From assembly GCA_036023115.1 (NCBI GenBank), contig JAYKKT010000089.1, positions 15,742,501 to 15,806,500 on the forward strand: a DNA stretch of 64,000 nucleotides, in the 5' to 3' direction. The notes beneath the pieces were generated by a model. The model saw only the letters and a program-made list of their open reading frames with translations, was not told where the DNA came from and made no database searches. A program made the translations under genes and the position numbers. This DNA comes from Brasenia schreberi. Taxonomy: Eukaryota; Streptophyta; Magnoliopsida; Nymphaeales; Cabombaceae. This document shows positions 12,051-24,444 of the stretch, one piece after another. Each line of letters opens with the position of its first letter. Position 1 is the stretch's first letter.

Positions 12051-15000
12051 ATGGAAAAGCAAATAGCCATGGGTAAAGGAAGAAGAGACATTGCATATGA
12101 AGAGAGATCAATTGATCAAAATGTAGTCGAGACTCTCCTGCTGCAAGTCATGAAACAATTTGTTGCGATGCAATTGAGCCATACACGTTTGCAAGCTAGC
12201 CAAGATAGGTATCAAGAGAATCAAGAGAGGCTTAATCTACAACTACTCGCATTCTAGGAACAATTGCAAAAACTAGACCAACTCGAAGCCGAGTTGTGTA
12301 GCTTGCGAGAAGGCATTCTAGTGCATCTAGCCCCATGTGATGCTACTGTTATTTTAGCACCAAAGATCAAGGTTGCAAAACCATAGGCTTTTGAAGGTGG
12401 ATGAGACTGCAAGCTGCTAAAAAAATTCCTATGAGATGTTGAGCAATATTTCAAAGTGTTGCGAGTTTTAAATGGTGAAAAAGTTACTACAACCATACTC
12501 TTTTTTGCTAATGATGTCAAACTTTGGTGGCAAACATTAGAGGATGCTAATGAAAAATGTGGACAAGAACCTTCTTTCTACTTTATGGGCTCAACTCAAG
12601 GATGAACTATATAAGTAATTCACACCTATGAAAAACAATTATAAGGCGAGAGGATTATTGAAGCAGTTGAAGCATACCAACTCTTTACACGAGTACGTAA
12701 AGAGATTCAATGTACTCTTTTTGGAGGTACAAAATATGAGTGAAGATGATGAGTTGTTTTACTTCGAAGATGGGTTGCAACCTTGGGCTCAAACGAATCT
12801 ATAGTGAAGGAATCCAATCACTGTCCTTGAAGCTATGGCTGGTTTGGAATTGTTTGTAGATTTACAATCATCAAAACATAATGGAGATGAGTCTTCCAAT
12901 AATAAGAATTAGTCCAATGCCCTAGAGGAAAAAGAAGAATTGACACTCCAAGACAACAAAATATAGATACGAAACAATCCGACCAACAAAAATTGAATGG
13001 TACTTCGAATGAGGCATTTGTTGCTGCAAATCAAAAGAATTCTACTACAAACCATGGACAAAGCCAAGGACCTTGCTTTATTTGTCAAGGACCACATGAA
13101 ATGCAATTTTATCCAAGGAATGCCAAGCTTGTTGTTGCCCATACCAAGGAGGAGCAAGCCGAGTCAAGTATCAGTGGGAGTGAGGCCGAAGTTGTAGGTT
13201 TTCAGCTCCTTGGTGTTGTATAGATGAAGAAAAAACCAAAGAGAACAATGCTCTTCATTTCATGAAACACCTTCATAGCAGTGGTTGAAAACAATCAACA
13301 TGTAACTCATCAAGATGATGGGCATCATGAAAGCTTACCGAATGCAGATTGAGTGTTGGACAAGAGTGCTAGATTTCATAGTTTCTGCCATTAATGACTT
13401 TGTAGTTGTATAGGTCTGCAACTTCTTTCAAACAACCAAGGTCATGGCTACCCCTCACTTAGGTAGATTAGTATGTGTGGATCTCATGCAATTAGGATTC
13501 ATTTTGGAGTGCGATCTAAGCAAGGCACCCAAAGAGTATATGTGTGGTGCTTTAATGTTGTCCATCATGCAATTGAAGGATGGGTTGCAAAAGGGTTGTT
13601 CGACCCTTATGGCTATGATGCGAGAGGATAAGGTTACTTCAACTGAAGAGGACATACCACATGAGGTGTAGGTCATGTTGGATGAATTCTATGACATGAT
13701 GCTTATGGAGTTGCTGAGGCAACTACCATCGAGGTGTGCCATGATTCACTCTATTGAGCTGGAGCTTTGGGTAAAGGCTCCTAGTTGTGCAACTTACCGA
13801 ATGAGTCCATCGGAGTTGGTGGACCTTCATAGATAGTTGGATGAGCTACTTGAGTCAGGTATAATCCAATTATCTCAATCCCCTTATGGATCACCTACAT
13901 TCTTTTAAAAGAAGGCAGACGAGACCCTTTATATGTGTGGACTATCAGGCCTTAACAAGGTCATGGTAAGTGATCAACATCCCCTACCTCTCGTAGCCGA
14001 TTGTTTGATCACCTTGGGGGTGCGACATGGTTCAGTAAGTTGAACCTTTCATAAGGAAACTGGCAAGTGCGTATCACCCCAGAGATGAGGCAAAAATTAC
14101 GATGGTTACGTGGTATGACACATATGAATTCTTAGACGACTTTTTGTAGACTCATGAATGAGGTTCTCTAGAGATTTTTGAATGAGCTTGTAGTCATCTA
14201 TCTCGATGACATAGTCATCTACAACTAGAGTTTGAAGGACCACATGTGACACTTAGCACTCGTCTTCACACATTTATGAGAGCACTTTCTCTATGTGAAG
14301 AAAGAGAAGTATGAGTTTGCACGGACACATTAATTTCTTGGGTCACCTCATCAGTGGAGGAGTGGTTTGTATGAACCCAAAGAAAGTACAAGCCATAGTT
14401 AAGTGGGAGGCACCTTGAGGGGTGATAGAGTTGCACAGTTTCTTGGGCCTTGTGAATTACTATCAAAAGTTCATTAGGTATTTTTTGATGGTAAATGCCC
14501 CTCTCATCGAGCTCTTGAGAAAGGGATCTACATTAACCTTGACATCAGAGTGCATAGAGGCATTTGGGAGCCTCAAGAGAGTAATGTATAGCGAGCCTAT
14601 GCTATACCTACCCGACTTCACTCTTCCATTTGAGGTTCACATAAATGCAAGTGATAGAGCATTGGGAGGAGTCCTGGTTCATAAGGGACATCTGATATCC
14701 TTCGAGAAGCGTAAGCTCAAAGAAACTGAGTCATGGTATCCCGTGTAAGAGAAAGAGCTATTGGTCATGGTACACTACTTTCAGTTGTGGAGAGTTTACT
14801 TTCTAGAGTCACACTTTATGGTGGTCACAGATAATATGACCAACAATTTTCTTAAGACTTAGAAGAAACTCACTCTACGATAGGTTAGACGACTCTAGAC
14901 TTTAGAAGAGCACGACTTTGAGTGGGTACATAGACCTGGGAGGCAGAATGTTGTTGTCGATGCCCTTAGTCACAAGCATTCGGAGAAAGTCATAGTATTT

Positions 15001-16415
15001 ACACCAAGACTCTAGTGGATATTCTTTAGATTGTGAGGCAACATTTTGAGGAGAATCCCTTATATATCTAGAGACATTAGTAGGCTTTGGTACGTCTAAC
15101 AATATTATACAAGGTGAGGGATGACCTTGTATGGATGAGAGAGTGTTAGTTACTAGTGCCCACTGCAAGAGAGTTGATGCATAGACTTATGTAGGAGGCA
15201 CACGATGCCAAGTATAAGAGATATCCTAGAGTTGAGAGGATTGTGGTACTATTGGCACATGATTATTATTGACCCAATTGGCATGCATGTATGAGCATTC
15301 CCCCTTTGTCAGCAAGATAAAATGGAGTGCATGTACCCCACAGGGTTGCTACAACCATTGTCAGCCCCAGATTGACCTTGGAGAGCATTGTCTATGGACT
15401 TCATCTTAGGACTTCCCCAAGTTGACAAATTTGAGATGATATTGATAGTGGTTGATCGCTTCTCCAAGCACATCATCTTTATACCTGCATCACGGGAGTG
15501 TAGTATCTGACAGACTGTACCCTTGTTCCTTCAACATGTGGTGAAGTCTTTTGGAGTTTCAGAGGAGATTATGAGTGATCGGGACATGCACTCCAGTAGC
15601 CAATTTTGGACCGAGCTCTTTCGGTTGATGGGCACGTGCTTATTGTTTTCTTCGACCTATCACCTAAGACGGATGGTCAGACCGAGCATCTTAATTCCAT
15701 GCAATCAGAAGAATAAGATAGTGTTGTTGGAGACTGCACAATTTAATTATAATGCACACCAATGTTCTTCTACCCACCTGAATCCATTCGAACTCACCTT
15801 GGGGTGACAACTACTTAACCCCTTGGACTTGACGTAGTGTGAGTTGAGTAGCAATTGTCTTGTCACCCTTCGTGAGGTATGAGAGATGTGCATGCAGTAC
15901 AAGGAGGCTCGAGGTTTCTTGTATTAGCACAAGCATAGATGATTCGATATGTTGATAGGCTTCAATGATCCTTGGAGCTTAGTGTGGGTGATTATATGTG
16001 GCTTCGGATGCTGAGTACATCCGAAAATAGTTTTTCAAGGGCTGAGGTAGATGGAACATTCGAGGTGATACAAAAAGTAGGGCAGGTTGCTTATAGGTTG
16101 GACTTGCCAAATAGGTTCAAGTTGTATCATATATTTCACATTTCACAGTTAAGCCCTATCATGAGTATCTGTCGAGGTTGGAGGGATGCCATCCACCCTT
16201 AGTGCACGAGGACATTGTGATAATTGAGAGGATTGTGGATCACCGGTTTGATGGTGAAGGGTGGTGGCATCAAACATTGTATTTGGTTCGGTGGACAAGC
16301 AGAGGACTCGACGACGATACTTGGGTTCCAAGTGCTCAACTGTGGTAGTATGAACACCTTCTCCAAGCATACCATGAGGCCTCAAGGACAAATGCCAACT
16401 CAGCTGGGAGAGAAT
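12051..16415 (+). mobile_element. Ty3-gypsy chromovirus, coding region decayed
   Basis: Plus-strand domains appear in gypsy order, with frameshifts and stops. Gag starts at 12,051 (MEKQIAMGKGRRDIAYEE) and carries a damaged zinc knuckle CFICQGPHE (about 13,073). Reverse transcriptase follows, with the catalytic VIYLDDIVIY at about 14,192-14,224. RNase H is at about 14,600-14,960 (LPFEVHINASDRALGGVL; HRPGRQNVVVDALS). Integrase lies at about 15,100-15,900 (VDRFSKHIIFIPA; MSDRDMHSSSQFW). A C-terminal chromodomain lies at about 16,210-16,390 (IIERIVDHRF; LYLVRWTSRG; DTWVPSAQLW). The chromodomain after integrase places it among chromoviruses. No 5' LTR is visible upstream of gag. Confidence 0.88.
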
Positions 16416-16972
16416 TGTCATACTTGATTTTTGGGGGTGCACGCCACTATGACCCCCTTGACACATAGCTTGTACACACACCCACTACGGTGTGCTTCCA
16501 TATTCATTTGTGTATAAACTCCTCCATGTAACTAGCTCAGCCTAGGAACACTCTAGAGAGAACCGGATGGGCCTACATACACTTAGCACTAGTTGTGAAC
16601 CCCCAATATAAAAGCACGTTGTGTGCATGGTGCAAGTATCTTCAGCTTATTCATTCTCTAGCTATTAGTCACAGTCAGAGCCTTGTAGTGTTGCTCTTTC
16701 TCAATAAACCTTCATTCCCCTCCTTCATCCCACCTTAAGAGTATGCATGTGTGTGGGTGTGAGAGCTCACAAGGGATAGCCAAGTGTAGTTGAGAGAGTT
16801 ATCTTGCAAGAGAGATTTAGAGACAGGTGAGAGTCACCCGTGCACTGTTGTCGTCCTACGCATCTTCAAGTCGGCTGAGCAGAAATGTCTTTGTTTGTTC
16901 TCACCAAGCTTCATCTTCCACAACTTATCGCCAAACTCTGATCCGATTGAAGCTAGGTGACAAAGTCCAACA
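16416..16972 (+). mobile_element. LTR of the gypsy chromovirus
   Basis: A 557-bp block starts with TGTCATACTTG and ends with CCAACA. It directly follows a purine-rich tract (GCTGGGAGAGAA) after the chromodomain region. A TATA-like ATATAAAAGC lies near 16,608 and an AATAAA signal near 16,702, as expected for U3 and R. A primer-binding site follows it at once. Confidence 0.75.
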
Positions 16973-16973
16973 C

Positions 16974-16989
16974 TGGCATTAGATCATGG
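16974..16989 (+). promoter_or_regulatory. Primer-binding site after the gypsy LTR
   Basis: TGGCATTAGATCATGG differs at a few bases from TGGTATCAGAGCATGG, the initiator methionine tRNA primer-binding site. Its position one base after the LTR end shows that this LTR was also the left LTR of a unit whose internal region is now missing. Confidence 0.65.
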
Positions 16990-17888
16990 CTTTGTGGTGA
17001 TGCACAAATCCTTGTACGCTTTTTGTGTTTGTGTGTGAACCTAAAGAATATAACAGAAAAGGGCTTCCCTATGTGTTTTCTCTTATGAAATAAATAGGAA
17101 AGATTTAAAACAATAGCAAAATCATGACTCTCAATTGGTTTCCTCTTTTGTATAGTAGAGGATTTCCTATTTTACATTTGATGAATTTTTTTATTAAAAA
17201 AAGGAAAGAAGATCCTTTCCAATTTTCGTTTCTCAAGAAAGGATTTTTTTTTCTGTAATGAAACCGAAAAGTTTGGTTTCGTTAGTGTTATGATCAGAAA
17301 GGAAATCTTATTGGCTGAGACATTTTTGCCGGATTACTTAGATTTCATTGAAACCTTGAACTTCTTGATGCTTTTCATTTTTCTCAATTGATCTCACTCT
17401 CTTAAAGTTACTTTGACAAAAAATGGAAAAAGCAGATCAAATTAGATTCGTGCTAAGAAAAGATTGAAGAGGGATAACTTGAAACCATATTTGAAAAGAT
17501 CAAATCAAGATCTTTTTTTCTTATCCTCAAGAACTACCGATCTAGGTCTTGATATGACCAGATATGAATCGGACAATGTTGTTCGATGCCTCTTCGCGCC
17601 TTTCTATTTCTACAAGAAAATTTGTAGCAAGGGAAAGATGTAAATTTAAGAGAACGAGAGAAGAAGCCGGTAGGTGAATTGTGTTGGTTGCTTTGTGTAA
17701 ATAAAGCAAGGTCAAACTGGAAAACACGGTATATATTTCGAAATGTAAAGGAGGAAACGTGATGCGCCTATTTGAACCCACCTCAAAGAGAAAATATCAC
17801 ATGCAATAGCCAACGGATTATTTAACCAATTAAGGCGTGGAATTTTTATTCGAAAAATCACACAAAAGTTATCTAATGTTGTGAAATT
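16990..17888. other. No gene recognised
   Basis: AT-rich sequence with T-runs and no coding similarity. Its right end is the target site of RTE copy A. Confidence 0.4.
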
Positions 17889-17905
17889 ATTGAGAGGTGG
17901 TTCTA
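17889..17905 (+). repeat. Target-site duplication, left, RTE copy A
   Basis: ATTGAGAGGTGGTTCTA is repeated exactly at 21,040-21,056, on either side of the LINE. Confidence 0.92.
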
Positions 17906-20900
17906 CATTTTGGGGCATCCCCACCTAGCGACGTGCTGCAGAGCTCGAATGCAGTAATAAGTAAGCAAGGGTCACTACATTTTCGCCCGAATGTAGTGAA
18001 TCAATTGCAGAGAGGATTCTCACATCATGGACGGGTGTGGGTAAAGAAGTTAGTCCCGCTACATTGCCGCCTGAATGTAGTGAAAAATTTTCAGAGAGGG
18101 TCTCCGCATTTTTATTATAGACGGATGCGGGGGGGTAAGGAAGCTAGTCCTATATAATAAGATTCGTATTGGTTCTTGGAATATCGAAACATTATCTGGT
18201 AAGCTAATGGAGGTGGTAGATACTATGATTCGGAGAAAGATTCATATTCTATCTTTACAATAGCCAAAATGGGTTGGAGAAAAAGCAAATGAGATAGAGG
18301 ATACATGTTTTAAATTATGGTACTTAGGTAAAGAAAAGGCTCGAAATGGAGTTGGTATTATCATAAATAAAGATTTAAAGGATAGTATAGTAGACATACA
18401 ACGATAAGGTGACCGAATCATGACGTTGAAATTAGTGGTAGGAGTAGAGATTTTGAATATAGTTTGTGCTTACGCACCCCAAGTAAGACTAGAAGATAGT
18501 ATAAAGACAATTTTTGGGAAGAGTTAGATAAGGTGATTCAAAAGATTTCACAAAGGGAGATGATTTGTTTAGGAGGAGACTTAAATAGACATGTCGGTAA
18601 AGAGGCATTAGGATATCAAGGGATTCATGGAAACTTTGGTTTTGGGGATATAAATGAGGAAGGTAGGGAGATTTTAAATTTTGCTATGGCATTTGATCTC
18701 TTTATAGTCAATACAATGTTCAAAAAATGAGATGAACATTTAATTACACATAAGAGTGGCTTATCACAAACACAAATTGATTAAGTTATTTGTAGAAAAA
18801 AAGATAGAGCATGTTGTAAAGATTGCAAGGTAATTCCAGGAGAAAGCTTAACCACCCAACATCGACTTTTAGTTATAGATTTACAAATAAAAAAATGGAC
18901 AAAGAAGAAAAGAGTGCATCGAGCTATTCGGACGAAATGGTGGAACCTCAAAAGCAAGAAAGAAAATATATTTAAACAGAAAATCCTTCAAGGATATGTT
19001 TGGAATTATGTTGATACACCCTGTGATATGTGAAACAATATGGCTATACATATTAGGAAAGTGGCAAAAGATGTGTTAGGGCTATCTAAGAGAGGTGTAC
19101 CAGCACAAAAAGAAGCTTGGTGGTGGAGTGAAGTAGTACAAAATAAAATCAAGGCAAAGAGGGCATGTTACAAATTACATTATGCTAACAAAACTAGTTA
19201 AACTTTAGAGGCTTATAAGAAAGCAAAGAAGGAAGCGAAAAAGGCCGTGAGTGAAGTAAAAGCTAAAATTTGGGAGGACTTATATAAAAAAACTCAACTC
19301 AAAAGAGGGTGAAAAAGATATTTTTAGGATAGCTAAGGCTAGAGATAAGAAAACTAAAGATCTTAATTATGTTAGATGCATCAAAGACAAGGATGAAAAA
19401 ATTCTAGTGGCAAATGATGATATAAGAAATAGATGAAAAAACTATTTTTATAATCTTTTTAATGAAAATAAAGATGTTAGTATTAGCTTAGGCGAGTTAG
19501 CCAAATCAGAAAAGTATATAAACCATCTTTTCTACCAACGTATTCAAAAGAATGAAGTTAAAGAGGCTCTTAAACATATGAAAGGTGGTAAATCGGTAGG
19601 ACCAAATAATATTCCTATAGAAGTTTGGAAAATACTAGGAGAAATAAGAATCAGTTGGCTCACAAGACTATTTAATGAAATATGGAAAAACTAAAAGATG
19701 CCTGAAGAATAGAGAGGAAGTACACTTATACCCATATATAAGAATAAGGGAGACATTCAAAATTATGCGAATTATCGAGGTATCAAGTTAATGAGCCAAA
19801 CTATAAAATTGTGGGAAAGAATTATCAAACATAGGTTAAGACAAGTATCAAGTACGACAGAGAACCAATTTGGATTCATGCCAAGCAGATCTACTGTTGA
19901 AGCGATTCACCTTTTGAAACGTCTTAAGGAACATTTTAGAGCAAAAAATAAAGACCTTCACATGATATTTATTGATCTTGAAAAAGCTTATGATAGAGTA
20001 TCGAGGGAGGTTCTTTGGAGAACTTTGGAAAAAAGAGGTATCCCATTGATATACATTAACCTTATAAGAGACATGTACGATGGTGCAAAAACATGTGTGA
20101 GGACTCTTGAAGGAATGACAAACTTCTTTGAAGTTAATATTGGGTTACATCAAGGATCAACTTTAGTCCATACTTATTTATAATAGTGATTGATGAGTTA
20201 ACAAAACATATTCAAGATGAAGTACCTTGGTGTATGTTATTTGCATATGACATTGTATTAGTGGAGGAGTCTAAGGAAAAAGTTAATAGAAAATTGGAAC
20301 TATGGAGAGAAACATTAGAATGCAAAGGCCTCCGACTTAGTAGAACAAAGACAAAATATATGAAATGTAAGTTTGATCATTTGGTTACCTCAAAAGACAT
20401 AGAAATTAAAATTGGCACACATTGCATCCCCCAAAAGGAAAGTTTTAAATACCTAGGGTCAATTTTTCAAAGCGATGGAAGAATTGATGGAGATGTTACG
20501 CATAGAATTAATGCTGGTTGGTTAAAATAGAGAGGAGCATAAGGTATTCTTTGTGATAAGAAAATTCCATTAAAGTTAAAAGGTAAATATTATAGAGCAG
20601 CAATTAGTTCAGCCATGTTTTATGGTTCTGAGTGTTGGGCAGTTAATCATCAACATGTACAAAAGATATCTGTGACAGAAATGAAGATGTTGAGATGGAT
20701 GAGTGGTCATACAAGAAAAGACCTATACATAATGAGGTTATTAGAAACAAATTAGGAGTGACACCAATAGAGGATAAAATGAGAGAATATCGTTTAAGAT
20801 GGTTTGGATATATAGAAAGAAGATCAAAAGAAGAACCTGTAAGAAGGTTAGAAAAACTAAATTTGTAAAGTATTAAAAGAGGTAGAGGACGACCATAAAA

Positions 20901-21039
20901 GTGTTGGAAAGAAACAATAAAGAATGATCTAGCTTATTGTGAGTTAACTACTAACATGGCACACGATAGGGATTTGTGGAAACAAAGAATCCATGTAGCC
21001 GACCCCGTCTAGTATGGGAAAAGGATTAGTTGTTGTTGT
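17906..21039 (+). mobile_element. RTE-type LINE copy A, near full length, inactive
   Basis: This non-LTR retrotransposon encodes an apurinic endonuclease and a reverse transcriptase in a single frame that is now broken. Endonuclease parts include GSWNI, GGDLNRHVGKE (about 18,570) and a QID-like site. RT parts at 19,791-20,530 include ENQFGFMPSRSTVEAIHLL and [11 protein letters not shown]. The catalytic box reads FAYDIV instead of FADDIV (about 20,240), which removes a metal-binding aspartate. A base is missing near 20,165 relative to copy B, and many stops occur. The 3' end is GACCCCGTCTAGTATGGGAA plus a short TTG tail. It lacks about 140 bp of the 5' leader seen in copy B. It lies 3' of the PLD gene. 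Confidence 0.95.
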
Positions 21040-21056
21040 ATTGAGAGGTGGTTCTA
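21040..21056 (+). repeat. Target-site duplication, right, RTE copy A
   Basis: Exact second copy of the 17-bp direct repeat at 17,889-17,905. It follows the TTG tail directly. Confidence 0.92.
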
Positions 21057-22634
21057 ATTTCTTTGAATCTACAAGAACTTCCTTGGCATTCTCAAATAGC
21101 AAAACGGCCACTCCAAGCTTTTCAAAATTACTGGAGCTAGATCAGACTCTCTGAAATTGCAAATAAGTAGTTCAATATTTCTTAAATTACTAAGATGTAC
21201 CATTTTTTTTTAATTTGCAGCAAAGCCACCTATCTATTTCTTAATTACTGAACGTCAAATTCTATGTTCGGAAATTTTTGAAAGGGGATTATATCTCCTC
21301 GATAATTATAAGGTTATGGTTCTATGCACATTTTCCTTGATTTAGCCAAATGTGAAACTAATGTGTGTGTGCATATAATGTGATATCTAGATCCATTAGC
21401 ATATTGGTTAATTTAGCTAAACTTATTTGAATATGTATCTAGTGGTTTGAATTGGATCAAATTAATAATCTGAACTTATATGGCATGAATTATGCATGGC
21501 GAAAGCATGAAATGAAATAAAAGTTTGGTTCTATCTCATTATAGACATAACTTTCATGTTGCATACTTGCTAGAAAAAGGACTAAAATGTATATCTGAGA
21601 ATTGTAGATATTAAAGACATGACAAAGCCTTGATGATTAAATGCAAGCATGAGTAGGAACTTTGTTGTTCTAGTCTTGATATGACTCAGGACCCTCTATG
21701 TTTGTCTCTCTAAGCTATTGAGCTTAGGAGAAGTGGGAGCCATGACATATTTAAAAGTATAATGCTATCTTATTATGATTGATAGGCAAATATTCTTCAT
21801 ATATTTGGTGGTAATGTGCAACAGAAAGATTATATTGTCATTGTTGCAAAATTTTGTTCTGGCTATATTGTGAAGCTATGTTATGTATATGAGAGATAAA
21901 CACACGTGTGTAATGTGTTTTGATCCATTTATATATTCTTAATCAAGATAAACTTATTTTGATGTGGATGTAATGGATGATCTAATTAATAATTAATGCT
22001 TAATGCATATCATGATCTATGTATGGTGAAATATATGTGTAGCTCTCATGTAAGTCTGTATTAGTATTGAGAGCTAAAATGTTTGTGGGTTTTAATAGAG
22101 TCCTTGATGCTTAAATGGATAAGGACTCTATCATTTCTTAAGCCTTGTAATCATTTTATACAATGACTTGTGATATTTGATATAACCTAAGCTTTTCTTA
22201 AAAACTTAAGAAAAGTGGGAGTTACAATTTGCTCAAAGTTTGTAGGAAAACTTTTTTTTGAGTAAATCCCAGTATGATGTTTTATCTAGTTAATTTGTGA
22301 GATGTAAATTATAATTGAGAAATAACCATCATAATTTTTTGCATGAATTATTGATGTCAATGTATAATTCTAATTTGGTAACATAAATGTGAATATAGGT
22401 ATGCTTGATTAGAGAGAATGACTGGCAAATAACCACCACATATGTCCATCTTATTGCTATTATCTTTCTTTATGTGGTGAGTAGAACCCTATGGCATCTT
22501 ATTGAGTTACGTGATAATGGTGATAATTTTCACCTATTAATATCTACATCGGTTACATTATATCATATATTTGTGATATGTTTTGATAATTACATTTATC
22601 TAGGAAAAATTAATGATATACGTCATGATGCGGA
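21057..22634. other. AT-rich unidentified repeat with duplicated hairpin modules
   Basis: No coding similarity was seen. Two or three loosely related modules follow each other. Each ends in a small hairpin and an AGAAGTGGGAG or AGAAAAGTGGGAG word (about 21,710-21,742 and 22,185-22,223). The GTGGGAG words recall copia polypurine tracts, but no LTR pair was found. Confidence 0.35.
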
Positions 22635-22790
22635 GTTGCAACACTTTTTGTTGCTTCGAAAAACTGCTTCAAATGAGAAGCAAGACATCTAGTGAGTTTG
22701 TTGCAATAAATTAAGTATGATCCTTATAAAGGGTTGCAACATGATCGTTTGAGAAAACTGCTTCAAATGTGAAGCAGGATATCCTACAGT
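22635..22790 (+). repeat. Two-unit direct repeat, about 95-bp period
   Basis: GTTGCAAC followed by AAAACTGCTTCAAATG and GAAGCA occurs at about 22,635-22,685 and again at about 22,733-22,782. The spacing inside the units differs by a few bases. It is non-coding. Confidence 0.7.
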
Positions 22791-23355
22791 ATGGTTGCAA
22801 AATGACTTGTGAAAGTGTAGCTCTATTAATGCACGTCTTTTACACGTTAATAAGATTGATGTTGAAACACATTTTGATGTATTGGATAGATTATGTTTAT
22901 CAAAGAGGAAAGTATGATGTATATCATAATACAAAATGCTATCATGAGATGCTTCATATAGATCATCTATTGACGACATAGAGTTCATAATTCTAAATAT
23001 ATGAATTCAACATGTCACCATGTGGATCTATGTATAAATATATACGACTATAGTAAATATTGTTTTTATAAACAATATATAAAACATGTGGATAAATTTT
23101 GAATAACCCTGATATCTATATCTTAATGGTATGAGTGCCATGTCCTTCTGATATGGATCACTGTCTAAGGTGATGGTACTATTCACTTGGATTGACCAAA
23201 CTAACATTGTTGGATCATGATAATTGGATTCAAATCCTGTGTTCATTGGGTCTTATGAAGATACATAACTCTACAATTAATGTAGGGTGTCATATTTCTT
23301 TAAGAAATATGTGGTGCTTCCCTAAGAGTTCATGATTGATGAAAATTGTCTTCAA

Positions 23356-23545
23356 CAATAACAACTAAGCCTTTTCCCATACTAGATGGGTCGACTACAT
23401 GGATTCTTTGTTTCCATAGAGCCCTATCATGATTTATAGAATTCATGGTAAATAAATCCAACAAAGTTTTACGTTGGTTATCAGAAGCCTAACTCAACTC
23501 TTCTCCTTTATCCGAGTTTGGGACCGGCGATGCAAGGGTATATTA
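23356..23545 (-). mobile_element. SINE-like RTE derivative, copy 1
   Basis: Read on the minus strand, this short element joins the RTE 5' leader (AAAGGAGAAGAGTTG to CGTAAAACTTTGTTGG) directly to the RTE 3' terminus (TGGAAACAAAGAATCCATG, then a TTAGTTGTTATTGTTG tail). About 3 kb of coding sequence is absent. The same junction occurs in the copy at 61,194-61,415, so both descend from one deletion product that was itself copied. Confidence 0.8.
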
Positions 23546-23844
23546 GAAGATAACAAAAATACATTAGAAGAGAAGATATATCTCTTTGTACCGGAGGAGA
23601 TCTTGTTTAAGTAGGAATGCATAGCTTTACTGACACAATAGACTGAGAGGATTGCTTTCAACATATTTATAAAACTGGAATTGATCACTTCACAGGCAAG
23701 CATATAATGGTTACACATTCCATTATGTTATCTCAACAAATCCTTATTAAGAGAGTAGGCATATCAAAGAACTTGTTCTCAAGGGTACATGTATATAATA
23801 TACCTAAAACTCTTAATTATTTAGGAAAAACATGTGAAACATGA

Positions 23845-24438
23845 CAAAATTGCATAATGGGTAAAATTATACGAGTCACATCAAATACACTTTGAATAGA
23901 GATCAGTGATTTAGTTGGAGCAATATTAAAGTAGATTGAGAATAACGATTTGGAGGTGAAGTGTATGTGCACAAGAATGAAAACAAAATTTGATAAATAT
24001 TAGGGTGACCATATAAAGATAAACAAGCTTATTTTATTGCAGTTGTACTCGATCCTCAAGAAAAATTTAAAATTCTGGAGTTTGTTTTTGTATGGTAAAA
24101 AATAGAAAAGAGTTATTTTACGGAGTGAGAGATACCCCTTTGTCATATATGATGAATACATAAGGATGTTTTGACTTAAAAATGTCAATGTTCTCAATCA
24201 AGTAGAAACTCTACAAGTAAACTTGTTCCAAGTGAGTCGGTTTATATAGGAACAAAATGGAAGGCTAGAGGTTTTTTGAGGAAGAATATCTGAAAAGCAA
24301 ATTAAAGATGAAAGGTGTAAGAGAAAAAAGGAAAACCGGAGTAGATATTCATTTAAATAAAGAAACAATAGAAAATCATAATGATTTCAATATTTTAAGA
24401 TGATAGAAAATTAATTCAGAGAGATTCCACATTCTTTT
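23845..24438 (+). pseudogene. hAT transposase fragment, plus strand
   Basis: This plus-strand piece repeats, in opposite orientation, the sequence at about 24,640-25,090. Shared signatures are CACATCAAATACA, GTGTATGTGCACAAGAATG and TATGATGAATACATAAGGATG. It covers the part of a RICESLEEPER-like hAT transposase between the RNase-H-like core and the C-terminal dimerisation region, and it breaks off before the dimerisation motif. Stops interrupt all frames. Confidence 0.82.
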
Positions 24439-24444
24439 CAAACA

